Assembly: GCA_002322035.1 (NCBI GenBank)
Contig: DCNF01000072.1
Coordinates: 11,640 to 21,464 of the forward strand
Reading direction: 5' to 3'
Origin: Geobacter sp. UBA1603
Lineage (GTDB): Bacteria > Desulfobacterota > Desulfuromonadia > Geobacterales > Pseudopelobacteraceae
Length of the DNA stretch: 9,825 nucleotides
The notes below the pieces were generated by a model. It had not been told where the DNA came from. It did no database searches and saw only the letters and a list, made by a program, of their open reading frames with translations. A program made the position numbers and the translations under genes. How positions within the stretch are numbered: the first letter of the stretch is position 1; the number at the start of each line of letters is the position of its first letter. Shown piece by piece: positions 1-6,840 of the stretch.

Positions 1-608
1 CGCCGGGCCAGTTCCATGACAAACCCGGTCTCGGTGGCATTCATTCCGGCCACCGGCTCATCAAGCAGGAGAATATGGGGCTCCGTCGCCATGGCCCGTG
101 CGATTTCGAGCATCTTTCGCTCGCCGTAGGTCAGGTGGCGGGCCGGCACGTCCCGCTTGCGCTCAAGTCCGACGAAATTGACCAAATCCCGTGCCCGGCG
201 CAGGTTGCGTTTTTCGTCATCGCGCCAGGCTTTTGTCCGCAGAACCGCCGCCAGAAGGCCGCTCTTCTGATGGATCTCGCGACCGATCAGAACATTCTCC
301 AGGACCGTCATCTCCGCAAAAGGCTTCAGGTTCTGGAAGGAACGGGCAACGCCGAGGGCGGCAACCCGGTGCATTGGCAGACCGGTAATGTCCCGACCCT
401 CGAGCAGCACCCGGCCGGCGGAAGGGGCGCAGGCACCGGTAATCGCATTGAAGAGCGTGGTCTTTCCGGCGCCGTTCGGGCCAATCACGGAAAGTATTTC
501 CCCGGCCCTGACCTCGATCGAAACGCCGGAGAGGGCAGTGACCCCGCCAAACGATACACTGATCTCTTCGGCAGAGAGGATCGGCCCGTCGACAGTGGTC
601 GCGTTCAT
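1..608 (-). CDS. livG: Branched-chain amino acid ABC transporter ATPase LivG (partial, 3' end outside window)
   Basis: One of the two cytoplasmic ATPases that power the LivKHMGF importer. I translated it directly: 202 codons are visible from the ATG at 608 and the frame is open at the left edge, so about 50 C-terminal residues are missing relative to the usual ~255. Walker A GPNGAGKT is at residues 43-50, the Q-loop glutamine is in SFQN (about 90-93), the signature region LTYGERKMLEIARA is at 159-172, and Walker B HILLLDEP is at 178-185 with catalytic Glu184. It is followed by VAGMN, the DEPxAGMN ending that is diagnostic of LivG rather than LivF. The ATG overlaps the livM stop as ATGA, and a GGAGGGG ribosome binding site sits about 5 bases upstream, so translation is coupled to livM. 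livF is expected next. Substrate preference within branched-chain/hydrophobic amino acids is inferred. Confidence 0.95.
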   Translation of the reverse strand, partial: MNATTVDGPILSAEEISVSFGGVTALSGVSIEVRAGEILSVIGPNGAGKTTLFNAITGACAPSAGRVLLEGRDITGLPMHRVAALGVARSFQNLKPFAEMTVLENVLIGREIHQKSGLLAAVLRTKAWRDDEKRNLRRARDLVNFVGLERKRDVPARHLTYGERKMLEIARAMATEPHILLLDEPVAGMNATETGFVMELAR

Positions 609-1762
609 GGCAGCCCCTCCCGTTCATCCCGGGAGTCATCGACCTCCAGGGCAAAGGTCAGGCTTCCCATGATGCCGTTGGGACGGAAGACCATGAAGGC
701 GACCATGACCCCGCCGAAGACCAGCATGCGGTACAGCTGGAAGTCACGCAGCATCTCCGGGACAGCCACCAGGAGGAAAGCGCCGGCCACCGCTCCGGCC
801 GGGTTGCCGATTCCCCCCAGTACGACCATGCAGAGTACCAGCACCGACTCGAAGAAGGTGAACGAATCCGGTGAAATGAAGCCCTGCTTGACGGCGAAAA
901 GGGATCCTGCGATACCGCCGAAAAAAGCCGAAAGGGCGAAGGAGAGCAGATGCTTGCGGAAGACGTCGATGCCGATGGCGGCTGCGGCCATTTCGTTTTC
1001 CCGAACGGCAATCCAGGCCCGGCCGTAGCGGGAACCGATGATCCGGGTGACAATCAGGAGGGTCACTCCCAGGCAGGTCAGCACAAAGAGGTAGAAGGCC
1101 ACCGGCGAGGCGAGCTGCCAGCCCATGATTGCCGGGCGGGGAATGCCGAGGATCCCGTTGGGTCCGCCGGTGAACGAATCGAGGTTATTGGCGAAGATTC
1201 GCACGATTTCACCGAAGCCAAGGGTGACAATTGCCAGGTAATCTCCTTTGAGGCGAAGGGCGGGGGCCCCCAGTACCACCCCGCAGGCCAGGGCGGCCGC
1301 CCCTGAAAGCGGCAGTGCCAGCCAGAATCCGCACAGGGCGAATTTAGCTGTCAGAAGTGCCGTGGTGTATGCCCCGACGGCGTAAAAGCCGATAAAGCCG
1401 AGTACCAGTATCCCGGAAAGCCCGACGGTGATATTGAGCGCCGTGGCCAGGATCGAATAGAGCACCACGCTGGTCAGGATGTCGGTGACGTAGCCCGAAG
1501 AAAAAAACGGGATCAGCGCCGCCACGGCAAACAGCGCCAGGCTTATCGCAAAAGCATTGCGTCCGGCCCGGCGCACCGCTTTTTCACGCCAGGTCTGCAG
1601 CGCCAGGCTGGCCGAGATTCTGTCCGCACCCCAGTGCAGCAGACGCCCGCCAAGCATGATCGGAAGCACCAGCCAGACCCGCTCGCGCAGGAACGGAAGA
1701 AAAATCAGTATCAGCCCCAGATAGGAGAAAAGGGGGCCCCGCAGCAGGCCGTTTTCAGGCAC
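605..1762 (-). CDS. livM: Branched-chain amino acid ABC transporter permease LivM
   Basis: Inner-membrane permease subunit that pairs with LivH. I choose the GTG at 1762 (385 aa): it has a purine-rich AAGGGGG site 5 bases upstream and overlaps the livH stop by 8 bases. An in-frame ATG at 1816 would overlap livH by 62 bases and add 18 residues that are only livH read in another frame. The protein has an N-terminal extension with hydrophobic segments (about 12-40 and 70-90), as in E. coli LivM, before the conserved core. Family hallmarks are GLSGILVLGFIGFYAVGAY (114-132), the very conserved GDYLAIVTLGFGEIVRI (173-189), TGGPNGI (198-204), the EAA-type cytoplasmic loop around GRAWIAVRENEMAAAAIGID (247-266), and the KQGFISPDSFTFFES segment (292-306). 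VVLGGIGNPAGAV and FRPNGIMG close the core. The C-terminus is charged. It is followed by livG through a 4-base ATGA overlap. Confidence 0.94.
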   Translation of the reverse strand: MPENGLLRGPLFSYLGLILIFLPFLRERVWLVLPIMLGGRLLHWGADRISASLALQTWREKAVRRAGRNAFAISLALFAVAALIPFFSSGYVTDILTSVVLYSILATALNITVGLSGILVLGFIGFYAVGAYTTALLTAKFALCGFWLALPLSGAAALACGVVLGAPALRLKGDYLAIVTLGFGEIVRIFANNLDSFTGGPNGILGIPRPAIMGWQLASPVAFYLFVLTCLGVTLLIVTRIIGSRYGRAWIAVRENEMAAAAIGIDVFRKHLLSFALSAFFGGIAGSLFAVKQGFISPDSFTFFESVLVLCMVVLGGIGNPAGAVAGAFLLVAVPEMLRDFQLYRMLVFGGVMVAFMVFRPNGIMGSLTFALEVDDSRDEREGLP

Positions 1763-2660
1763 GTTCGCCCCCTTTTTTGCCCAGCAGGCCGGCAGGCCGG
1801 AAAACCAGAACGGCAATCAGGATGAAAAAAGCGTACACATCCTTGTATTCGGTCGAGAAATAGCCCCCGCCGAGTGCCTCGATCACTCCCAACAGAAATC
1901 CCCCCAGCATCGCGCCGGTGCAGTTGCCGATCCCCCCCAGAACAGCGGCGGTAAAGGCTTTGATACCCCCCAGGTATCCCAGGGTGAAGTTGATCGAACC
2001 GTAGTAAATACCGATCAGTACGCCGGCACAGGCGGCCAGGAATGAACCGGCCATGAAGGTGACCGAGATGATCGCATCCACGTTGATGCCGAGTAGCGAA
2101 GCCATGTAGGGATCGGTGGAGACAGCCCGGATTGCGGTGCCGAGGCGCGTCTGGTTGATGAACCAGGAGAGGCCGGCCATCAGGATGATCGATGACGAAA
2201 TGATCACAACCTGCAGAAAGGTGAATGTCACCGGTCCGACCGTGTAGGCGGTGTTGGTGATCACCGGTGGAAAAACCCGGTCCCGGGCCCCCATGGTGAT
2301 CATGACAAAATTCTGTAGAAACAGCGAAGCCCCCAGGGCGCTGATCAGGGGAGTCAGCTTGGGGGCTCCGCGCAGTGAACGATAACAGATCTTTTCCAGG
2401 TAGTAGCCGTAGAGGGCGCAGAGCAGGGCGGCCAGGAGCAGCACCGCCAGGATGACCAGCATGGTGTTGGCCTGCACTGCCGGCGGCAGGGCCGGGACGA
2501 GCGAGATCAGGATGAATCCCAGATAGGCGCCGATCATGTAGATTTCGCCATGGGCGAAGTTGATCAGCTTGAGCACCCCGTATACCAGAGTATAGCCGAG
2601 CGCAATCAGGGCATAGCCGCCGCCGATTGTTATGCCGTTCAGCAGATGCTGGAAGAACAT
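1755..2660 (-). CDS. livH: Branched-chain amino acid ABC transporter permease LivH
   Basis: Inner-membrane permease of 301 residues, the usual LivH length. The N-terminus matches the family closely: NGITIGGGYALIALGYTLVYG (8-28) and KLINFAHGEIYMIGAY (31-46). Further hallmarks are TPLISALGASLFLQN (103-117), the EAA-like coupling loop LGTAIRAVSTDPYMASLLGIN (about 173-193) that contacts the ATPase, GGIKAFTAAVLGGIGN (231-246) and the terminal VFRPAGLLG. The hydrophobicity pattern fits about eight membrane spans. The ATG at 2660 lies only 4 bases after the livK TAG; no strong ribosome binding site is visible there, so reinitiation after livK is likely. The last codons contain an A6G5 run that also serves as the livM ribosome binding site. 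Confidence 0.95.
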   Translation of the reverse strand: MFFQHLLNGITIGGGYALIALGYTLVYGVLKLINFAHGEIYMIGAYLGFILISLVPALPPAVQANTMLVILAVLLLAALLCALYGYYLEKICYRSLRGAPKLTPLISALGASLFLQNFVMITMGARDRVFPPVITNTAYTVGPVTFTFLQVVIISSSIILMAGLSWFINQTRLGTAIRAVSTDPYMASLLGINVDAIISVTFMAGSFLAACAGVLIGIYYGSINFTLGYLGGIKAFTAAVLGGIGNCTGAMLGGFLLGVIEALGGGYFSTEYKDVYAFFILIAVLVFRPAGLLGKKGGERA

Positions 2661-2664
2661 CAGC

Positions 2665-3765
2665 CTATTTTACCTGTCTGTATGAGCCGCCTTCCACCTT
2701 CCAGACCACATACGGCGAGACTTTGACATCCCCCTTGGCGTCGAACTGGACCTTGCCAAGGGCACCGCTGTAGTCGATGGCGCGAATCGCCTCGAGCAGT
2801 TTCTTTTTGTCGCTTCCCGCTTTCTGGAGTGACTGCAGCAGGATATTGGCCGCGTCATAAGCGTAGACCGAGTAGACGCCCGGTTCACCGTACTTCTTGC
2901 GGTAGCTGTCGTTGAACCCCTTGGCGGCAGGAGCGCCCTTGGTGTCCGGGCCAAAGGTGGCAAAAGCCCCCTCACTGGCCGGCCCGGCGATTTTGATGAA
3001 CTCGTCGCTCATGATGCCGTCGCCTCCCATGAAGGGGACGGTCACGCCGACGGCCCGGAACTGCTTGGCAAGCAGGCCGCCTTCGCTGTAGACACCACCG
3101 AAGAACACCAACTCGGGAGCTAAAGACTTGATTTTGGTGACCACCGGAGAATAGTCCTTTTCACCGGTCGTGAGCCCCTCGTAGGCAACAACCTGCACCG
3201 TGCTCCCCAGCGCTTTTTTGAACTCATCGGCCAATCCCTGGCCGTAGGTGGTCTTGTCATGCAGCACCGCCACCTTTTTCAGCTTGAGCGTGCCGGAAAC
3301 ATAATCCGCCGCCACTTTTCCCTGCTGATCATCCCGGCCGCAGACGCGGAAGACGGTGTCGAAGTTCTGTTCGGTCAGCTTGGGGTTGGTGCTGCCATGG
3401 GAAATCTGGGGGATGCCGGCTTTGTTGTAGACCGCCGAAGCCGGAATCGAACAGTTGCTGTTGAAGTGGCCGATCACACCGATCACACCGTCGTTGACCA
3501 GCTTGTTGGCGGCTGTTACCGCCTGTTTCGGGTCGCGCTGGTCGTCGCCTTCGACGATGGCGATCTTTTTGCCCCCGATGCCGCCTTTGGCGTTCCACTC
3601 CTCCACCGCCAGTCTGACGCCGTTCAGCTGATCCTGCCCGAAAGCTGCGTTTTCACCGGTCAGCGGCCCGGCCACGCCGATCTTGATCAGATCGCCGCCC
3701 CCCCCCTGTTTGGTACAGGCAACCGCCATCAGTCCGGCAACCAGAACGGCAAGAACTTTCTTCAT
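2665..3765 (-). CDS. livK: Branched-chain amino acid-binding lipoprotein LivK
   Basis: Extracytoplasmic receptor that delivers Leu/Ile/Val-type ligands to LivHM. It has 366 residues and a lipoprotein signal peptide: MKK, a hydrophobic core, then AVAC with the lipidated cysteine at residue 17 and a glycine-rich linker (GGGG, 21-24). The mature part is a type I periplasmic-binding fold: IKIGVAGPLTGENAAFG (27-43) near the start, then DDQRDPKQAVTAANKLV, GVIGHFNSNCSIPAS, and ISHGSTNP in the position of the ligand-contacting loop of LivJ/LivK. These are followed by VAVLHDKTTYGQGLADEFKKAL and GLTTGEKDYSPVV. The similarity to E. coli LivJ/LivK is strong but the true ligand is inferred. The ATG at 3765 has a GGAGG site with 5-base spacing. 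It heads the operon. A run of nine G on the coding strand (3698-3706) lies just after the lipidated cysteine. Confidence 0.94.
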   Translation of the reverse strand: MKKVLAVLVAGLMAVACTKQGGGGDLIKIGVAGPLTGENAAFGQDQLNGVRLAVEEWNAKGGIGGKKIAIVEGDDQRDPKQAVTAANKLVNDGVIGVIGHFNSNCSIPASAVYNKAGIPQISHGSTNPKLTEQNFDTVFRVCGRDDQQGKVAADYVSGTLKLKKVAVLHDKTTYGQGLADEFKKALGSTVQVVAYEGLTTGEKDYSPVVTKIKSLAPELVFFGGVYSEGGLLAKQFRAVGVTVPFMGGDGIMSDEFIKIAGPASEGAFATFGPDTKGAPAAKGFNDSYRKKYGEPGVYSVYAYDAANILLQSLQKAGSDKKKLLEAIRAIDYSGALGKVQFDAKGDVKVSPYVVWKVEGGSYRQVK

Positions 3766-3770
3766 ACGAA

Positions 3771-3775
3771 CCTCC
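3771..3775 (-). promoter_or_regulatory. Ribosome binding site of livK
   Basis: GGAGG on the minus strand, five bases before the livK ATG. It fixes the livK start and makes livK the best-initiated gene of the operon, consistent with a receptor needed in excess over the permeases. Confidence 0.8.
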
Positions 3776-3833
3776 GCATACTGTGTATTGAAGCGATTGT
3801 GACGCTTGTGTCATACTTCACCGGGATATGCAA

Positions 3834-3857
3834 GCCTAAAAATGTCGTTTTTCAGGC
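3834..3857 (-). terminator. Weak candidate hairpin terminator after polA
   Basis: Read on the minus strand, GCCTGAAAA and TTTTTAGGC flank a short loop, giving about nine pairs including one G-U. It begins 16 bases after the polA stop. No U-run follows the stem (the sequence continues TTGCAT), so it is not a canonical intrinsic terminator. polA-liv readthrough is possible. Confidence 0.25.
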
Positions 3858-3873
3858 AGTTATCATGCACAGG

Positions 3874-6594
3874 TCAGTGAGCCTCGCTCCAGTTTCTGCC
3901 GTGGCTGATGTCAACTTTCAGCGGCACGCGTGCCGGCACGGCCCGGGCCATTTCCTCCTCGACCAGCCGCTCCATCCTGACCAGTTCCTCCTCGCGCACT
4001 TCAAAGACCAGTTCATCGTGGACCTGCATGATCAGGTGACTCGTGCATCTTTCGGCGCGGAGGCGTTCGTCGATCCGTATCATGGCCATTTTGATGATGT
4101 CGGCAGCCGAACCCTGGATCGGATAGTTGATGGCGTTGCGCCGGGCAAAAGCCTGAATGTTTCCGTTCTGGCTTGAAATGTCGGGAATCGGGAGCCGGCG
4201 GCCCAGTATGGTTGTGACATATCCTGTCTCTTCTGCCTGGCGGACGCAGGAGTCCAGATAATCCATCGCGCCACGGTGCCGCTCGCGGTAGGTGGTTATG
4301 AAATCTTCGGCTGTCTTGCGGGCGATACCGAGCTGCCTGGCCAGTGAAAAAGCACCCTGGCCGTAGATGACGCCAAAGTTGATCGCTTTGGCCTGCCGGC
4401 GCATCTCGGGGGTGACCATCTCGGGGAAGAGCCCGAAGACTTCAGCGGCGGTATGGGTGTGGATATCCTCGTCATTGGCAAAGGCATGGCAGAAGACCCG
4501 GTCGCCGGAAAGGTGCGCCAGAACCCGCAGTTCGATCTGGGAGTAGTCGGCCGAAAGAATGACGTGCCCCGGCGGGGCGATGAAGGCATGGCGGATCAGC
4601 CGCCCCTCCTCGGTCCGGATCGGGATGTTCTGCAGGTTCGGATCCGATGACGACAGCCGGCCGGTGGCGGTGACAGTCTGGTTGTAGGAGGTATGAACCC
4701 GGCCGGTACGAGGGCAGACCAGGCGGGGCAGGGCGTCAGAATAGGTTGATCTGAGTTTGGCGATCCCGCGGTATTCCACAATCAGGCGCGCGATCTCGTG
4801 CTCTTCAGCCAGGGATGAGAGCACCTCGTTGTCGGTGGACCAGCCGGTTTTCCCTTTGGTCTTCTTGCCGGTGGCCAGGCCAAGTTTTTCGAACAGCACT
4901 TCACCGAGCTGCCTGGGGGAATTCAGGTTGAACCGCCCGCCGGCCAGTGCAAAAACCCGCTCTTCAAGGGCTGCCATCCGGCCGGCAAAATCGTCAGAAA
5001 GGCGGCCGAGCATCTGCCGGTCAATCAGCACGCCCTGATTCTCCATGGCCGCCAGAATCGGCACCAGTGGCATCTCCACCTCACGGAAGACCGCATCGAC
5101 ACCGGTTTCTGGTACCAGCGGCGCAAGCTTCCGGTAGAGCAACCAGGTTGCATCGGCGTCTTCACAGGCGTAACGGCTGGCGGCTTCAACGGCAACTTCG
5201 GAAAAGTTGAGCTGCCCCCTGCCGCTGCCGGTTACCTCACGGTAGGAAATCATCCGGTGATTCAAGTGCTCTTGGGCCAGTGCATCCAGTCCGTGGCCGG
5301 AGCGTGACGGGTTGAGACAGTACGATGCGAGCATGGTGTCGAAACAGGCGCCCCTGACGGCAATACCGTTCATGGCCAGCACCTGCATATCGAACTTAAT
5401 GTTCTGGCCGACCTTGCCGATGCCTGGCTGTTCCAGAAGCGACCGGAACCGCTCCAGAACCTGTTGCCGGGGGAGTTGTCCCGGGGCGGGCACCGTGGTG
5501 GCCAGTGTGTCGAACAGATCTCCGCTGGGCTGGCTGCTATGGATGATGTGCCCGACCGGAATGTAGAATGCCTCATGGTCGCGGCAGGAAAAGGAAAAGC
5601 CGACGATCTCGGCCAGGCGCGGGTCGAGGCTGGTGGTTTCCAGGTCAAAGGCGAACAGCCCGGCCTGCTGCAGTGCTGTGGCCAGAGCTTCCAGCTGTTC
5701 GATTGTCGTGACGGTATGGTAGTTGTCGCTGGAAAGGGTAGACCGGGAAGTCATCTCCTTGATCAGCGACGTAAAACCGTATGTTTTGAAAAACTCGTCA
5801 AGCGCTGCGCGGTCAGGCTCCCGGGCCTTAAGCTCTGCAGGATCCAGATCAATCGGGACTGCCCGCTCCACGGTGGCCAACTGCCGCGATAACAACGCCT
5901 GATCGCGGAACTCGCGCAGTTTCTCGCCGAGTTTGCCCTTGACCTCCCCAGAACGGTCCAACACCCCGTCAAGCGAACCGAATTGCTGGATAAGCTTGAT
6001 CGCCGTTTTTTCTCCGACCCCCGGCACTCCCGGGATATTGTCGGAGCTGTCGCCGGCCAGCCCGAGAATGTCGGCCACCAGTTCCGGGCCGGCGCCGAAG
6101 CGCTCAATCACCTCTGGCACTCCGGAAGTCTTCCCTTTCATGGTGTCCAGCAATGTGACGTATTCTGACGCAATCTGCATCAGGTCCTTGTCACCGGTTA
6201 CCACCACAACCCGCCCTTTGGCAGTGGCATGGCGTTCGGCAAGCGTGGCGATTATATCATCGGCCTCATACCCTTCCATCTCAAGCACGGGAATGTTGAA
6301 AGCCCGTACCACATCACGGATCGGCCCCATCTGTACCTTTAGATCATCCGGAGTTGCAGCTCGGTTGGCCTTGTACTCCGGGTAGATTGCGGTCCGGAAG
6401 GTTACCCGGCTGGCATCAAAGACAACGGCAATCTGCTGCGGGTTATAATCCTTGAGCAGTTTCAGCAGCATCTGGATGAAACCGTAAATGGCGTTGGTCG
6501 GGAAACCGCTCGGAGAGGAAAGATGACGGATGGCGTAGTAGGCCCGGTAGATGTAGGATGAGCCGTCGACGAGGTAGAGGGTCCGGTCAGGCAT
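3874..6594 (-). CDS. polA: DNA polymerase I with 5'-nuclease, proofreading and polymerase domains
   Basis: Family A DNA polymerase, 906 residues (E. coli 928), for Okazaki primer removal and gap repair. The start is the ATG at 6594 (MPDRTLYLVDGSSYIYRAYYA), with GGAGG six bases upstream; a longer in-frame ATG at 6630 lies inside the preceding gene. Residues 1-~285 are the FEN-like 5'-nuclease: Asp10, GYEADD (108-113), TGDKD (133-137) and GDSSDNIPGVPGVGEKTA (181-198). Residues ~295-490 are the DEDDy 3'-5' exonuclease, with all motifs kept: DLE (317-319), NIKFD (398-402) and YACED (475-479). The polymerase follows: motif A DYSQIE (683-688), O-helix R732/K736/F740/Y744 in RRQAKAINFGVIYG, and motif C HDE (859-861). 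All three activities are therefore predicted intact. The gene overlaps the upstream small gene by 8 bases. Confidence 0.97.
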   Translation of the reverse strand: MPDRTLYLVDGSSYIYRAYYAIRHLSSPSGFPTNAIYGFIQMLLKLLKDYNPQQIAVVFDASRVTFRTAIYPEYKANRAATPDDLKVQMGPIRDVVRAFNIPVLEMEGYEADDIIATLAERHATAKGRVVVVTGDKDLMQIASEYVTLLDTMKGKTSGVPEVIERFGAGPELVADILGLAGDSSDNIPGVPGVGEKTAIKLIQQFGSLDGVLDRSGEVKGKLGEKLREFRDQALLSRQLATVERAVPIDLDPAELKAREPDRAALDEFFKTYGFTSLIKEMTSRSTLSSDNYHTVTTIEQLEALATALQQAGLFAFDLETTSLDPRLAEIVGFSFSCRDHEAFYIPVGHIIHSSQPSGDLFDTLATTVPAPGQLPRQQVLERFRSLLEQPGIGKVGQNIKFDMQVLAMNGIAVRGACFDTMLASYCLNPSRSGHGLDALAQEHLNHRMISYREVTGSGRGQLNFSEVAVEAASRYACEDADATWLLYRKLAPLVPETGVDAVFREVEMPLVPILAAMENQGVLIDRQMLGRLSDDFAGRMAALEERVFALAGGRFNLNSPRQLGEVLFEKLGLATGKKTKGKTGWSTDNEVLSSLAEEHEIARLIVEYRGIAKLRSTYSDALPRLVCPRTGRVHTSYNQTVTATGRLSSSDPNLQNIPIRTEEGRLIRHAFIAPPGHVILSADYSQIELRVLAHLSGDRVFCHAFANDEDIHTHTAAEVFGLFPEMVTPEMRRQAKAINFGVIYGQGAFSLARQLGIARKTAEDFITTYRERHRGAMDYLDSCVRQAEETGYVTTILGRRLPIPDISSQNGNIQAFARRNAINYPIQGSAADIIKMAMIRIDERLRAERCTSHLIMQVHDELVFEVREEELVRMERLVEEEMARAVPARVPLKVDISHGRNWSEAH

Positions 6595-6775
6595 TGGAAT
6601 CCTCCGGGCTCTCTCTGACAAACAGTACAAACGCCATGCTCGGCCGTTTGCTCGATTCGCGCATGGCGAACTGCATGCCGTCGAAGTGCCACCCCTCGGC
6701 GGTGTAGCGGTTCAGTGCAGTCTCGATCTCTTCTTCGGTGACGGTAGTAAGCTCAACGACTTTATAGGTTGGCAT
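6587..6775 (-). CDS. Small DUF4177-like protein coupled to polA
   Basis: A 62-residue soluble protein without signal peptide or membrane segment. The pattern YKVVEL near the N-terminus, then EEEIETALNRYTAEGWHF (14-31) and a closing beta-rich stretch SMAFVLFVRE (46-55), fits the small DUF4177 family, whose function is unknown. The family call is from motif memory, not a search. The ATG at 6775 follows GGAG with a 7-base C-rich spacer. Its TGA overlaps the polA ATG by 8 bases and it contains the polA ribosome binding site, so the overlap, good codon use and plausible fold argue that it is a real gene rather than a leader. Only 15 bases separate it from the terminator upstream, which leaves no room for a promoter of its own between them. 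Confidence 0.8.
   Translation of the reverse strand: MPTYKVVELTTVTEEEIETALNRYTAEGWHFDGMQFAMRESSKRPSMAFVLFVRESPEDSNA
6601..6605 (-). promoter_or_regulatory. Ribosome binding site of polA, inside the upstream small gene
   Basis: GGAGG on the minus strand, six bases before the polA ATG at 6594 and inside the 3' end of the DUF4177-like gene. It supports the shorter polA start and suggests that translation of the small gene helps open or feed polA initiation. Confidence 0.8.
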
Positions 6776-6790
6776 AGGGGGGCTCCGCCA

Positions 6791-6825
6791 ACAAAAAAGG
6801 CGACCAGCCTGGTCGCCTTTTTTGT
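6791..6825. terminator. Strong bidirectional intrinsic terminator after iclR
   Basis: A perfect inverted repeat: the 16-base arm ACAAAAAAGGCGACCA (6791-6806), a 3-base loop, and its exact complement (6810-6825). The GC-rich core GGCGACCA/TGGTCGCC is flanked by an A6 run on one side and a T6 run on the other, so it can end transcription in either direction. On the minus strand it starts 15 bases after the iclR stop and is the obvious iclR terminator. It lies unusually close to the start of the next gene on the same strand. Confidence 0.92.
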
Positions 6826-6840
6826 CTGTGGCACGGTTTT

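Larger units (their letters stand above)
3766..3873 (-). other. polA-livK intergenic region with nested inverted repeats; operon promoter expected here
   Basis: This 108-base gap must hold the end of the polA transcript and the start of the liv transcript. I see no convincing -35/-10 pair. Two overlapping short palindromes are visible on the plus strand: AAGCG-N7-CGCTT (3791-3807) and TGAC-N6-GTCA (3800-3813). These are possible operator half-sites but weak by themselves. Closer to polA an AT-rich hairpin (3834-3857) is listed separately. Confidence 0.35.

Noticed and set aside
217..654. 145-residue minus-strand frame at the livG position
   Set aside because: It is livG read in the wrong frame (Arg/Cys-rich); the correct frame gives a clean ABC ATPase that runs off the window.
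75..1028. 317-residue plus-strand open frame opposite livG and livM
   Set aside because: Composition is typical of an antisense shadow (rich in Arg, Pro, Ser, no domain), while the minus strand encodes well-conserved LivG and LivM.
1765..1776. A6G5 run at the end of livH as a programmed frameshift fusing LivH to LivM
   Set aside because: Fusion would need a +1 (or -2) shift, not the usual -1, and the run is better explained as the livM ribosome binding site.
3259..4176. 305-residue plus-strand open frame spanning livK, the gap and the polA 3' end
   Set aside because: No recognisable domain or good ribosome binding site; both genes on the other strand are certain, so this is a codon-bias shadow.
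6595..6630. Longer polA start (12 extra residues)
   Set aside because: The extra residues lie inside the DUF4177-like gene without a ribosome binding site; MPDRTLYLVDGSSYIYRA is where Pol I homologs begin.
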